Notes under the pieces: generated by a model
What the model was told of the DNA's origin: nothing
The model's input: only the letters and a program-made list of their open reading frames with translations
Database searches by the model: none
Program-made: the position numbers and the translations under genes
Source of the DNA: Brevundimonas sp.
GTDB taxonomy: Bacteria > Pseudomonadota > Alphaproteobacteria > Caulobacterales > Caulobacteraceae
NCBI RefSeq assembly: GCF_013912065.1
Contig: NZ_JACESA010000008.1
Coordinates: 98,177-162,176, forward strand
DNA length: 64,000 nt
Direction: 5' to 3'
Shown here: piece by piece, positions 54,841-63,910 of the stretch
How the letters are laid out: every line of letters begins with the position of its first letter
Numbering within the stretch: the stretch's first letter is position 1

Positions 54841-55052
54841 AGCGGATCGCCGCCTTGGTGATGCTCGGTCTGGTCGGCTGCGAAGCGCCCGCGCGCACCG
54901 CAGAGGACTTCGCCGCCGACCCGCAGGGGGCGGCCCGGGTGGTCGCCGACTGCGACGCCGGCCGGGCCGAGGGCGAATGCGAGGCGGCGCGTCGGGGTCT
55001 GGCCGAAGCGCGCCGGGAGGCGCGGATGCGCGCCTATGAGCGGGCCTTCTGA
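54837..55052 (+). CDS. EexN-like entry-exclusion lipoprotein
   Basis: A 71-residue lipoprotein: lipobox VGC (Cys15), then RTAEDFAADPQGAARVVADC and GECEAARRGL with two further Cys, as in EexN proteins that block transfer between cells carrying the same element. Position between virB5 and virB6 is characteristic. GTG start. Confidence 0.82.
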   Translation: MKRIAALVMLGLVGCEAPARTAEDFAADPQGAARVVADCDAGRAEGECEAARRGLAEARREARMRAYERAF

Positions 55053-55063
55053 GGAGCCCGACG

Positions 55064-55984
55064 ATGAGCTTTCGCGTCTTCGAGCCCAGCTACGACTTCA
55101 TCGACGAACGGCTCAACGTCTTCCTCGGCGACCGCCTGTCGTCGGTGATCGCCGAGGTCGAGGGCCCGCTGCGCATCGCCCTGGTCCTCTATGTCGTGCT
55201 CTACGGCGTCGCCATCCTGAGGGGCGCGATCAGCGAACCGGTGATGGACTTCGCGGTCCGGTCGCTGAAGCTCGCCTTCCTCTATCTGCTGGCGACCACG
55301 GCCGCCTATTCCACCTTCGTCACCGAACCGCTGTTCACCGGCTTGCCCAACGCCCTGACCCGGGCGGTCAGCGGCGCGGACACCCCCAGCGTCGGCGCGG
55401 CCTTCGACCAGTTCTTCGCCTATGCGGCCTGGCTGGGCGAGGACATCTCGCGCGACGGCTCCGCCTTCAATCCTGGCCCCTGGGTGGTCTCGGCCGCCGT
55501 CTTCATCATCGGGGCCCTGGCCGCCGCCCTCGGCTTCGGCGTGGTGCTGGTGGCCAAGCTGGCTCTGGCCCTGCTCGTCACCCTCGGCCCCATCTTCATC
55601 GCCTGCGCCCTGTTCGACGCGACCCGCCGCTTCTTCTTCGGCTGGCTCAGCCAGGCGGTGAACTATCTCGTCCTGTTCGCCCTGATCATCGTCATCTTCC
55701 AGCTCGTCCTGTCGCTCGTCCGCGACCAGTGGGGCGCGATCCAGGGGGCCGACCCGATGATCGGCGGGCTGATCTTCATCGCCCTGTGCCTGCTGGGGGC
55801 GATCTTCTTCCTGCAGACTCCGGCCATCGCCGCCGGCATCGCGGGCGGCGCCAGCGCCGGCCTCGCCGACTTCGCCAACGCCGCGGCCCTGGGCGGGAGC
55901 GGTTCGGGCCGCGCCCAGGGTCCGCAAGAAGCCAGCCGCCAACCGCCCAGGGGCGGCGGCTCCATCCGACCGAGAGGCGCCTGA
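55064..55984 (+). CDS. virB6: VirB6 inner-membrane channel protein
   Basis: A 306-residue polytopic protein with about six helices; FLYLLATTAAYSTFVTEPLF, VLVAKLALALLVTLGPIFIA and CALFDATRRFFFGWLSQAVN are VirB6/TrbL signatures. A Gly/Ser/Arg-rich tail ends it. Confidence 0.93.
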   Translation: MSFRVFEPSYDFIDERLNVFLGDRLSSVIAEVEGPLRIALVLYVVLYGVAILRGAISEPVMDFAVRSLKLAFLYLLATTAAYSTFVTEPLFTGLPNALTRAVSGADTPSVGAAFDQFFAYAAWLGEDISRDGSAFNPGPWVVSAAVFIIGALAAALGFGVVLVAKLALALLVTLGPIFIACALFDATRRFFFGWLSQAVNYLVLFALIIVIFQLVLSLVRDQWGAIQGADPMIGGLIFIALCLLGAIFFLQTPAIAAGIAGGASAGLADFANAAALGGSGSGRAQGPQEASRQPPRGGGSIRPRGA

Positions 55985-55985
55985 C

Positions 55986-56192
55986 ATGATCTATCGCTCC
56001 CTCCTGTTCGCCGGCCTGGTGCTGTTGGGCGGCTGCGCCCACCGGAGCGATCCGGCCCTGCCGACCTGCGACGGCTCCGCCCGGCGACCGGCCAATCCCC
56101 ACGGCTCGGTGCTCGCGCCCCGGGCCGAACCGCGACCGGCCGAGGCCCCCGTCGATGTCGGCGCCGACGCCAGGACGGGAGGCTGCGCATGA
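55986..56192 (+). CDS. virB7: VirB7-like small lipoprotein
   Basis: A 68-residue lipoprotein with lipobox LLGGC and a Pro/Ala-rich tail containing further Cys (TCDGS, GGCA). Position between virB6 and virB8 fits VirB7, which anchors VirB9 at the outer membrane; sequence alone is not decisive. Confidence 0.7.
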   Translation: MIYRSLLFAGLVLLGGCAHRSDPALPTCDGSARRPANPHGSVLAPRAEPRPAEAPVDVGADARTGGCA

Positions 56193-56872
56193 GCGGCGTC
56201 CCCTCTTCCGAGCTGAAGCGCTATTTCACCGAGGCGCGGCGCTGGGACCAGGACCGCCTGGCCTCGGCGCTCCGGTCGCGCCGCCTTGCCTGGTCGGCGG
56301 CGGCCCTGGCCACGAGTCTCGCGGTGATCGCAACCGGCGCGGTGGCGATGCTGACGCCGCTGAAGTCCACCGAACCCTTCGTCATCCGGGTCGACCGGAC
56401 GACCGGCGCGGTCGATGTCGTGCGCGGCCTCTCCGCCGAGGACGGGCCGGTGCGCTACGACGAGGCCGTCAGCAAATACTTCCTCGGCCAGTATGTGCGC
56501 CAGCGGGAGGGCTACCTCGATCCGGCCGCCGAGGACGCGTTCCGTCTGGTCTCCATTCTGTCGGCGCCGGCCGAACAGCGGCGCTGGGCCGATCTGTTCC
56601 GCGGCTCCAATCCCGACAGCCCGCAGAACGTCTATGGCCGCGACGGCGAGGCCGTCATCTCGATCCGCGCCATCGGCTTCATCAACGACGGCGTCGCCAA
56701 CGTCCGTTTCCACCGCACGGTCCGCCAGGCCCAGCAGACGGTGGAGAGCGACTGGATCGCCACCATCGCCTTCACCTACACCCGCGCGCCGATGTCGGAA
56801 CCGGACCGGCTGAGGAATCCCCTCGGCTTCCAGGTGACCTCCTACCGCGCCGATCCGGAGGTCATCCGATGA
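56189..56872 (+). CDS. virB8: VirB8 assembly protein
   Basis: A 227-residue bitopic protein: short cytoplasmic part (LKRYFTEARRWDQDRLASAL), one helix (AAALATSLAVIATGAVAMLT) and an NTF2-like periplasmic domain with PFVIRVDRTTGAVDVV and VRQREGYLDPAAED. It links the channel to the core complex. Overlaps both neighbours. Confidence 0.94.
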   Translation: MSGVPSSELKRYFTEARRWDQDRLASALRSRRLAWSAAALATSLAVIATGAVAMLTPLKSTEPFVIRVDRTTGAVDVVRGLSAEDGPVRYDEAVSKYFLGQYVRQREGYLDPAAEDAFRLVSILSAPAEQRRWADLFRGSNPDSPQNVYGRDGEAVISIRAIGFINDGVANVRFHRTVRQAQQTVESDWIATIAFTYTRAPMSEPDRLRNPLGFQVTSYRADPEVIR

Positions 56873-57696
56873 AACGCTCCCTGTCCCTGCTGGCCCTGGT
56901 CGCCGGCCTCGCCCTCGCCTCCCCGGTCTCGGCGCAGACGCCTCAGGACCCGCGCATCCGCGAGCTCGCCTATGATCCGGCCGCCGTCTACCGGATCGCC
57001 GGGGCCTTCCGCACGGCGACCCAGATCGTCTTCTCGCCGGAGGAGACCATCCGTCACGCCGCGATCGGGGACAGCGTCGCCTGGGAGGTCGCGGCGGAAG
57101 GGTCGGTGCTCTTCCTCAAGCCTCGCGAGCGCCATCAGGCGACCAACCTCCTCGTCGTTACCGAACGCGGAGGCGCGGCGCGGCACTACGCCTTCGAACT
57201 TGTGGCCCGCGACGCCGGTGACCGCACGGCGATCGCTTATCAGGTCAGATTCCGCTACCCCGCCGATGAACAGGCGCAGGCGGCCCGGGCGCTGGCCGTC
57301 CAGGCCGAGGCGGCGGAACAGCGCCTGATCGGCCTGGAACTGGAGCGCGGCGTCGTCGAAGGCGCCCGCAATCTGGCCTGGTCCGCCCAGGGCGACGCCG
57401 CCCTGCAGCCGAGCGAGGTCAGCGACAACGGCCGCTTCACCGTGCTGCGCTTTCCCGGCGTCCAGGCTCTGCCGGCCCTGTTCGAGGTCGCGGAGGACGG
57501 GTCCGAGCGGCTCGTCCCCTATGACGTGCGCGGCGAGTTCGTGGTCATCCATGGCGTGGTGCGCGGGTTGCGGCTGAGGCGAGGCCGGTCGGTGCTGTGC
57601 CTGTTCAACGACGCGCATGACGTCCGCGGCGTCGGCCTGGGCACCGGCACCGCCTCGCCCGCCGTCGATCGCGCGCCGGCGGGGAGCCCGTCATGA
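56869..57696 (+). CDS. virB9: VirB9 outer-membrane core protein
   Basis: A 275-residue exported protein (signal LSLLALVAGLALASPVSAQ). DPRIRELAYDPAAVYRI and the C-terminal domain ARNLAWSAQGDAALQPSEVS with DNGRFTVLRFPG match VirB9/CagX. It starts at the four-base overlap with virB8 (ATG 56869); an alternative earlier start in the same frame lies inside virB8. Confidence 0.94.
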   Translation: MKRSLSLLALVAGLALASPVSAQTPQDPRIRELAYDPAAVYRIAGAFRTATQIVFSPEETIRHAAIGDSVAWEVAAEGSVLFLKPRERHQATNLLVVTERGGAARHYAFELVARDAGDRTAIAYQVRFRYPADEQAQAARALAVQAEAAEQRLIGLELERGVVEGARNLAWSAQGDAALQPSEVSDNGRFTVLRFPGVQALPALFEVAEDGSERLVPYDVRGEFVVIHGVVRGLRLRRGRSVLCLFNDAHDVRGVGLGTGTASPAVDRAPAGSPS

Positions 57697-58820
57697 GCCA
57701 TCTCGATCAGATTCCGCCCGCCGACGATCCAACGCCGCCGCCGACGGCGCCCGATCGCGGCGTCTCGCCGATCGCCGGACGGCTCGGCGGACGGCAGGGC
57801 AAGGTCATCACCCTGGCGGCCCTCGCCGTCGGATGCGGCGTTTTCCTGCTCGCCAGCTGGGATCGCGGCGACGGCGACGGCGCCGAGCCGAGCCGGCGCG
57901 ACGAGCCGCCCCGGCAAACCGCGCCGTTCGAGCCCGCCCGCCGCGAAACGCCTCCCTTGCTGGCCGACGCCGCCGTCGATCCGTATGCGCCGACCCTGAC
58001 CGACGCGGAGGTCGTGCCGCCGCTCGAAGCGAGTCCCCGGGACCCGGCGTCGCCCGCGTCCGGTCCGTCGCCGGCGGATCAGCGGCGCGCCCTGGCCGAA
58101 AGCGCCCGGCGCGCGCCGGTGCTGGCCTACAGCAGGCCCGCCGGCAACTCCTCGATCCCGCCGACGGCCGTGGCGCCCTCGCCGACGGCGCCGGGGGCCC
58201 CGACCTCGCTCGACCAGTTGCGGCAGGTGACGCCTGTCGGCCAGGCGCGCGCCGGCCGACTGCCGGACCGCAATCTGCTGATCACCGCGGGTACCAGCGT
58301 GCCCTGCGTTCTGCAGACCGCCATGGACAGCACCACGCCGGGCTATGTGACCTGCGTGCTGCCGCGCGACGCCTGGTCAGACAACGGCGCCGTGGTGCTC
58401 ATGGAGCGCGGCACCCGGGTGCTGGGCGAGTATCGCGGCGGCCTGCAACAGGGACGGCGCCGGCTGTTCGTCCTGTGGACCCGGGCGGTGACGCCCACCG
58501 GCGTCGCCGTCGCCCTCGCCTCTCCGGCCGCCGACGCGCTCGGACGCTCGGGTTTCGACGGCGTCGTGGACACCCGGTTCTGGGACCGGTTCGGCGGCGC
58601 CCTGTTGCTCTCCCTCGTCGATGACGGCGTCTACGCCGCGGCGGGTCAGGGCGACGGCGGCTCGGCAATGGCGCGACTGCCGTCCGACGCGGCCAGCGTA
58701 GCCCTGCAGGGCTCCGTCGATATCCCGCCGACCCTTCGCAAGGGCCAGGGGGCCGAAGTCTCGATCTTCGTGGCCCAGGACCTGGATTTCACCGGGGTCT
58801 ATCAGCTGCGGCCGCGATGA
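57693..58820 (+). CDS. virB10: VirB10 core-complex protein
   Basis: A 375-residue protein with a cytoplasmic Pro-rich head, one helix (VITLAALAVGCGVFLLASW), a Pro-rich periplasmic stretch and the TrbI/VirB10 beta-barrel domain (LPDRNLLITAGTSVPCVLQT, GTRVLGEYRGGLQQGRRRLF). It spans both membranes and gates the channel. Confidence 0.95.
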   Translation: MSHLDQIPPADDPTPPPTAPDRGVSPIAGRLGGRQGKVITLAALAVGCGVFLLASWDRGDGDGAEPSRRDEPPRQTAPFEPARRETPPLLADAAVDPYAPTLTDAEVVPPLEASPRDPASPASGPSPADQRRALAESARRAPVLAYSRPAGNSSIPPTAVAPSPTAPGAPTSLDQLRQVTPVGQARAGRLPDRNLLITAGTSVPCVLQTAMDSTTPGYVTCVLPRDAWSDNGAVVLMERGTRVLGEYRGGLQQGRRRLFVLWTRAVTPTGVAVALASPAADALGRSGFDGVVDTRFWDRFGGALLLSLVDDGVYAAAGQGDGGSAMARLPSDAASVALQGSVDIPPTLRKGQGAEVSIFVAQDLDFTGVYQLRPR

Positions 58821-59827
58821 CGGACGACACCTCGGTCCTGGATCACTACCTCGCGCCGCTCCGCCCCTTCCTCGAGCCGGCGTCCGTCACCGAGGTCGTC
58901 ATCAACCGGCCCGGCGAGGTCGGGGTCGAGGCGGAGGGGGCCTGGCGCTGGTCCGATGCGCCGGAGCTGACCGAGGCCTGGCTTCGCACCCTGGCCGTTG
59001 CGGCGGCCGCCTACACCCGTCAGGACGTCGGTCCCGAGCAGCCGATCTGTTCGACCACCCTGCCCGGCGACATCCGCTGCCAGATCGTGCTGCCGCCGGT
59101 CGCCGCCGACGGAGGCCTGTCCCTGACCCTGCGAAAACCGTCGCGACGGCGGATGGGTCTGAAGGAGTTCGCAGCGGCCGGCCTGTTCGACCAGGTCGCC
59201 GACGCCCAGGCGGAGGCCGCGGACCCCGCCGACGCCGAACTGGTGCGGCTGCGCCAGGCGGGGGACTGGCCGGGCTTTCTGACCCTCGCGGTCGCGGCCC
59301 GACGCAATATCCTGATCTCGGGCGCGACCGGATCAGGCAAGACCACCCTGGCCAAGGGGCTGATCGAGCTGATCCCGGATCACGAGCGACTGCTGACCAT
59401 CGAGGACACCCGCGAGTTCGTGGTGCCGCACCGCAATGTCGTTCACCTCGTCTACTCCAAGGACGGACAGGGTCTGGCGAAGATCGGCCCCAAGGAGCTT
59501 CTGGAAAGCGCCCTGCGCATGCGGCCGGACCGCATCCTGCTGCAGGAACTGCGCGACGGCACGGCCTTCTTCTACCTGCGCAATGTCAACTCGGGCCACC
59601 CCGGCTCGATCACCACCGTGCATGCGGATTCCGCCGCCCTGGCCTTCGAACAGCTCACCCTGCTGGTGCGGGAGTCCGAGGGCGGACGGGACCTGCCCCG
59701 CGAGGACATCCGCGCCCTGCTCCATCTGCTTGTCGATGTGGTCGTGCAGATGAAGAAGGTCGATGGCCGTTTCCAGATGACGGAGGTCTGGCATGACCCG
59801 GTTCGCAAGCGCCAGCCCGGCGGCTAG
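58817..59827 (+). CDS. virB11: VirB11 hexameric traffic ATPase
   Basis: A 336-residue ATPase: Walker A GATGSGKT (169-176), Asp box TIEDTREFVVPHRN, Walker B-like RPDRILLQELRDGTAFFYLR and the His box SGHPGSITTVHADS. It drives pilus and substrate steps. Overlaps virB10. Confidence 0.96.
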   Translation: MTDDTSVLDHYLAPLRPFLEPASVTEVVINRPGEVGVEAEGAWRWSDAPELTEAWLRTLAVAAAAYTRQDVGPEQPICSTTLPGDIRCQIVLPPVAADGGLSLTLRKPSRRRMGLKEFAAAGLFDQVADAQAEAADPADAELVRLRQAGDWPGFLTLAVAARRNILISGATGSGKTTLAKGLIELIPDHERLLTIEDTREFVVPHRNVVHLVYSKDGQGLAKIGPKELLESALRMRPDRILLQELRDGTAFFYLRNVNSGHPGSITTVHADSAALAFEQLTLLVRESEGGRDLPREDIRALLHLLVDVVVQMKKVDGRFQMTEVWHDPVRKRQPGG

Positions 59828-61649
59828 GGCGGCGCTGGCCGCCGCCGCGGCGCTCCTCGTCCTCGGCCTGGTCTCGATCGGCGCCATGATGGTCGCCCTG
59901 ATCGGCCTGGGCCGATTCTCGGGCGATATCGACCCCGGCCGGGTCCCGGCCTGGTTTCTGTATTACCGGCACGATCCCGAGGTCCGCCGCTGGCTGGCGA
60001 TCGGATCGGCGTCGAGTGGCCTCGTCTGTCTCGTCCTGTCCGCGGCCGCCCTGCTGAACCGCCGCCGGCCGCTGCACGGCGCGGCCCGCTGGGCCTCCGC
60101 CTCCGAACAGCACCGCGCCGGCCTGCGTGCGCGCCAAGGGGTCATTCTCGGTCGGGCCGGAAGTCGCCTCCTCGTCGCCGATGGTCCGGATCACGTCATC
60201 CTCTATGCGCCGACCCGCACCGGCAAGGGCGTCGGCGTCGTCATTCCGAACCTGCTGGCATGGCCGGGCTCGGTGGTTGTCCTCGACATCAAGCGCGAGA
60301 ATTTTGAGGCCACGGCCGGCTATCGCGCCGAGGCCGGCCAGCGCGTCCTGCTGTTCGATCCCCTGGCGAAGGACGGGCGCACGGCCCGGTTCAATCCGCT
60401 CGGCCACATCGACCGGGACGATCCCGTCGCCGTGCTGGACGAACTGCAGCGCATGTCGGTCATGCTGTTCACCGGCAGCGATCACGCCGACCCGTTCTGG
60501 TCGGAGGCCGCCCGCACCGGCTTCATCGGCGTCGGCGCCGTCGTGGCCGAAACGCCCGACCGCCCCTTCACGCTCGGGGAGATCTATCGCCAGCTGACCC
60601 AGGGCGACCCCCGGCTCCGGTTCCCGGCGCTGATCGAGGACCGCCGGCGACAAGGCCGTCCGCTGTCGGCCGGCTGTGTCTCGGCGCTCACCGATTTCTG
60701 CGCCTCGAGCGAAAATACCTTCGCTTCCGTGCGTCAGTCGATCACCAGCCGGATGGGCCTGTGGCTCAACCCCGCCGTCGACGCCGCCACCAGCGCCAGC
60801 GACTTCGATCTCAGGACGGTCCGCGAGGGCGACCTGTCGCTCTATCTCGGCGCCTCGCCGGACAATCTGCTGCGCGTCGCGCCCCTCTACGCCCTGCTGT
60901 TCCAGCAACTTGTCGATCTCAACAGCCGTGCGCTGCCTGGTCGGGCGGATCGGCCGGTCCTCGTCCTGCTCGATGAGTTCGCCCGCTTGGGACGCGCCCC
61001 GGTGCTGGCGCACGCCTTCGCCTGGGTCGCCGGCTACGGCCTGAGACTGCTGCCGGTTATCCAGAGTCCGTCGCAGCTGCGCGGCCTGTATGGCGCGGAC
61101 GTCACCGAAGAGATCTTGACCAACTGCGGTATCGAGATCGTCTTCGCGCCCAAAGAGCTCAAGGTCGCCCAGGACCTCAGCGAACGGCTCGGCTATTACA
61201 CCTACAGCGCCCGCAGCCGCAGCCGGCCCAGCGGTCTCGCGCAAGGCCGCCGCAGCCATACGGACTCCGACCAGCGTCGCGCGCTGATGCTGCCGCAGGA
61301 GCTGATGCAACTGCCGGGCGACGCCCTGCTGGTTCTCAAGGCAGGCCTGCCCCCCGTCCGCGGCCGCAAGATCCGCTACTACCGCGAGCGGGTCTTCACC
61401 GCCCGTCTCAGACCCGCGCCGACCGTTCCGCCCGCCGCCGGCCCGCCAATCCGGCCCCTCCTCGTCCCGCCGCTCCCGGAGACCGACACGGACATGGATT
61501 TCGACAGCCTCGCCGCCCAGCTGGCCGCCGAGGGCCTCGTCCCGCCGCCTGCCGACGCCTCGGAAGCTCAGTTCGGGGACTGGATCGACCGCATGATCGA
61601 CACGGCCGTCCCGTCGCGGTCGGCCCTTGAGGAGGCGCATGACCGCTGA
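59793..61649 (+). CDS. virD4: VirD4/TraG coupling protein
   Basis: A 618-residue coupling ATPase that brings the relaxase-DNA complex to the channel. Two N-terminal helices, Walker A region APTRTGKG (139-146), GVVIPNLLAWPGSVVVLDIK, Walker B LVLLDEFARLG. The start overlaps virB11 by 35 bp and has GGAGG upstream. Confidence 0.95.
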   Translation: MTRFASASPAARAALAAAAALLVLGLVSIGAMMVALIGLGRFSGDIDPGRVPAWFLYYRHDPEVRRWLAIGSASSGLVCLVLSAAALLNRRRPLHGAARWASASEQHRAGLRARQGVILGRAGSRLLVADGPDHVILYAPTRTGKGVGVVIPNLLAWPGSVVVLDIKRENFEATAGYRAEAGQRVLLFDPLAKDGRTARFNPLGHIDRDDPVAVLDELQRMSVMLFTGSDHADPFWSEAARTGFIGVGAVVAETPDRPFTLGEIYRQLTQGDPRLRFPALIEDRRRQGRPLSAGCVSALTDFCASSENTFASVRQSITSRMGLWLNPAVDAATSASDFDLRTVREGDLSLYLGASPDNLLRVAPLYALLFQQLVDLNSRALPGRADRPVLVLLDEFARLGRAPVLAHAFAWVAGYGLRLLPVIQSPSQLRGLYGADVTEEILTNCGIEIVFAPKELKVAQDLSERLGYYTYSARSRSRPSGLAQGRRSHTDSDQRRALMLPQELMQLPGDALLVLKAGLPPVRGRKIRYYRERVFTARLRPAPTVPPAAGPPIRPLLVPPLPETDTDMDFDSLAAQLAAEGLVPPPADASEAQFGDWIDRMIDTAVPSRSALEEAHDR

Positions 61650-62293
61650 TGGCGACCCCAAACAAGCGCCCCGCGCCGTCCAACCGCGTCGCACCTGACG
61701 GCGAAGCCGGCGCGCGCCGGGCGCGGTCCCTGGACAAGGGCGATGTCCCTCCCGCGCTGCTGGATCGCTATCTCGTCGAGCGGGACCGGCAGGGCCGCGC
61801 CGAGCGCTTCTATCGCGATCATCGCGCCAGGGAGCCGATGTTCCAGGACCGTGGCCGATCCCTTGTGGCCCGCCAGGCCTATCCCGACGCCGTGGCGGAC
61901 ATGCTCAGGATCGCCCGGCACCGGGGTTGGTCGGCCGTCCGCGTCGCCGGCGATGAAGCCTTCCGACGCGAGGTCTGGGTCCAGGGCCAGGCGCTCGGCC
62001 TTGAGGTCAAAGGCCACCGCCCCACGGAGCGGGACCGGGCCGCGGCCACGCCGCCCGAGCGCACAGCGACCAGCGCCCTGCCGCCGGACCGCGAGGGATC
62101 GCCGGACCGCAAGCCCTCGTCCCGCACCGTCGGGGCCCGACTGGCCATGGCCGCCCAGGTCGTCCGCGCCGTGGTGGCCGACCCCGAGATTCAGGCGCGG
62201 CTGATCGCCCGCGCCTGGACGCGCGCCGCGCCCCATCTGGCGCGAACCCGGGATTCGGACGACCGGCGATCCAGGGCAGGCCGCGAGCGCTAG
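61649..62293 (+). CDS. LPD7-domain transfer-associated protein
   Basis: A 214-residue basic protein. Residues about 35-130 (YLVERDRQGRAERFYRDHRA, DMLRIARHRGWSAVRVAGDE, QGQALGLEVKGHRPTERD) match the large polyvalent-protein-associated domain 7 usually found at the C-terminus of relaxases. Here it is a separate gene coupled to virD4, so it may act with the relaxase encoded on the opposite strand. Confidence 0.8.
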   Translation: MATPNKRPAPSNRVAPDGEAGARRARSLDKGDVPPALLDRYLVERDRQGRAERFYRDHRAREPMFQDRGRSLVARQAYPDAVADMLRIARHRGWSAVRVAGDEAFRREVWVQGQALGLEVKGHRPTERDRAAATPPERTATSALPPDREGSPDRKPSSRTVGARLAMAAQVVRAVVADPEIQARLIARAWTRAAPHLARTRDSDDRRSRAGRER

Positions 62294-62312
62294 TCCCGTT
62301 TCTGCGCCTGAT

Positions 62313-63341
62313 CTAGCGGGCGCGTCCACGGGTCGGGGGGCCGCTGTCCTGTTCGTACAGAGTCCGGTCGCGCGCGGCTTCAATCCGCCGCCTCAGCAGA
62401 TCTTCCCGGGTCTCCGCCAGCGGCAGGGTTCGGACGAACCGCTCGATAGCCGCACCGAAGCGCCGATCTTCGGGGTCGCCGGATTTCTGCAGAGCGACGG
62501 CCTCGGCCACGAAGGCCCGACGAACGGCAAGTTGGCGCGACCGGATCGCCTGGCGCCACGGCGGCGGAACACCCGAGCCCTCCACGGCCTCGCGCCAGGC
62601 CGAGGCCAGGACGCGGGGCATGTCCGCCTGGCCGGCCGTGAACCGGTCCCGCAGTTTCCGGATCGCGATCGGATCGGCCTTGCGGACCACGCCGCGCGCG
62701 CGACGGGGCGTGGCCTCGGCCTCCACGCCGCGGTCCCGCAATGTCCTGGCGAACTCCTGGCGCCAGGCCTGCAGATCGGCCTTGCGCGGGTTCAGCCGTT
62801 CGCCGTCGCGGCCCAGCATCCGCACGGTGAGATGGACGTGGGGATGGCGGCCCTCGTCATGGAGCGCGAAAACATAGGGGAAGCGGCCGCCGAAGGTCGC
62901 GGCGGCGAACGCCCGCGCCGCGTCGTGCAGCCGATGCGGCTCGGTCCCGGCCGGCATGCTCAGAACCACGGACAGCGAGACCGGCGAGTCCTTCCGACGG
63001 CCCGGCTCCATCGCCAGCTCGGCCGCCCAGTCCTCGGCCAGCGCCCGGACCGCGTCCCGTCCCGCCAGCCGTTCGCCGTCCTCCCCTTCCAGCACCAGGG
63101 CGCCGTTGCGCGAGATATAGTCGAGATGGCGGCCGAGATGTCCGCCGTCGCGCGTGCGCCCGGTGATCTTGACCATGACCTCCGGGGCGCCGCGGACCAC
63201 CCGCATCAGCTGGCCGCGCGCGCCGCCCGAGGGCGCCGACGATGGCTTCCCAAGCACCGCCGGGGTCAGCCGCGCGCGCCGGACATCGACCGGCGGCCGC
63301 AGCGCCTCCTCGAACCCGACCGGGATCCTGAGGTCGCTCAA
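62313..63341 (-). CDS. MOBP-type relaxase
   Basis: A 342-residue DNA-nicking enzyme. LGRHLDYISRNGALVLE carries the motif I Tyr region and ALHDEGRHPHVHLTVRM the motif III His cluster (HxH) that binds the metal ion. A helical C-terminal part follows. It is shorter than most relaxases because the LPD7 part is a separate gene. The TTG at 63341 overlaps the mobC stop (TTGA) with GCGGAG upstream; a TTG at 63356 is an alternative. Confidence 0.88.
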   Translation of the reverse strand: MSDLRIPVGFEEALRPPVDVRRARLTPAVLGKPSSAPSGGARGQLMRVVRGAPEVMVKITGRTRDGGHLGRHLDYISRNGALVLEGEDGERLAGRDAVRALAEDWAAELAMEPGRRKDSPVSLSVVLSMPAGTEPHRLHDAARAFAAATFGGRFPYVFALHDEGRHPHVHLTVRMLGRDGERLNPRKADLQAWRQEFARTLRDRGVEAEATPRRARGVVRKADPIAIRKLRDRFTAGQADMPRVLASAWREAVEGSGVPPPWRQAIRSRQLAVRRAFVAEAVALQKSGDPEDRRFGAAIERFVRTLPLAETREDLLRRRIEAARDRTLYEQDSGPPTRGRAR

Positions 63342-63859
63342 GGCTCCGCCGCCCAATAGGCGAGATTGCCCTCGAAGGCCTCGCGCAGGCCGAGGACGTG
63401 GCCGCGGATCTCGTCGGCGAAGGCGGCCAGCTGCGCGGTCTCAAGGTCGAGAACCTTGCCCTCCATCACCGCCGTGTTCAGCGCGCGGGCGATCTGGTTG
63501 ACGTTGACGCCGATGCGCCTGAGCTCGCGCTGAACCTCGATCAGGGCGAGCGCCTCGGGTCGGGTGAAATGAGGCGCCTCATGCAGACGCCGGCGGATCA
63601 GGGCGACGCACCACTGGGTTCTCGACAACCCCAGGCCGGCGGCCTCGGCTTCGAGCAGGGCGAGATCGTCCGACCCGAGCCGCACGGTCAGCTTGCCGGT
63701 CCCGCCTCCCGGCGACGCGGGCAGCGCCGCGGGCAAGGCGGCCTGGGCGGCGGTCTCCATCAGGCTGCGCAGGAACCGCGAGCGGCCGCCGCGACCGGCC
63801 GCGGCGGCGTCGAAACGGCGGGCCAGATCGGGCGGGAGACGAAGGGTGAGGCGATCCAT
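63338..63859 (-). CDS. MobC-like relaxosome accessory protein
   Basis: A 173-residue protein. The N-terminus DRLTLRLPPDLARRFDAAAA is a ribbon-helix-helix-like DNA-binding segment; KLTVRLGSDDLALLEAEAAG repeats this type; LRRIGVNVNQIARALN is the MobC hallmark. It would bind oriT, just upstream of its start, and help the relaxase load. Confidence 0.9.
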   Translation of the reverse strand: MDRLTLRLPPDLARRFDAAAAGRGGRSRFLRSLMETAAQAALPAALPASPGGGTGKLTVRLGSDDLALLEAEAAGLGLSRTQWCVALIRRRLHEAPHFTRPEALALIEVQRELRRIGVNVNQIARALNTAVMEGKVLDLETAQLAAFADEIRGHVLGLREAFEGNLAYWAAEP

Positions 63860-63869
63860 CGGTCGAGGG

Positions 63870-63910
63870 GTCTGTCAGACATTGCCGGCGCAAAGCCTAT
63901 CCTGCCCTAG
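63870..63910. other. oriT: candidate oriT with an RK2-like nick site
   Basis: CCTATCCTGCCC at 63896-63907 matches the P-type nic consensus YATCCTG/Y (nick expected between 63904 and 63905) and is identical to the core I recall for RK2. A small inverted repeat GTCTGTCAGAC lies at 63870-63880. It directly precedes mobC and the MOBP relaxase gene. The region runs off the window edge. Confidence 0.7.
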
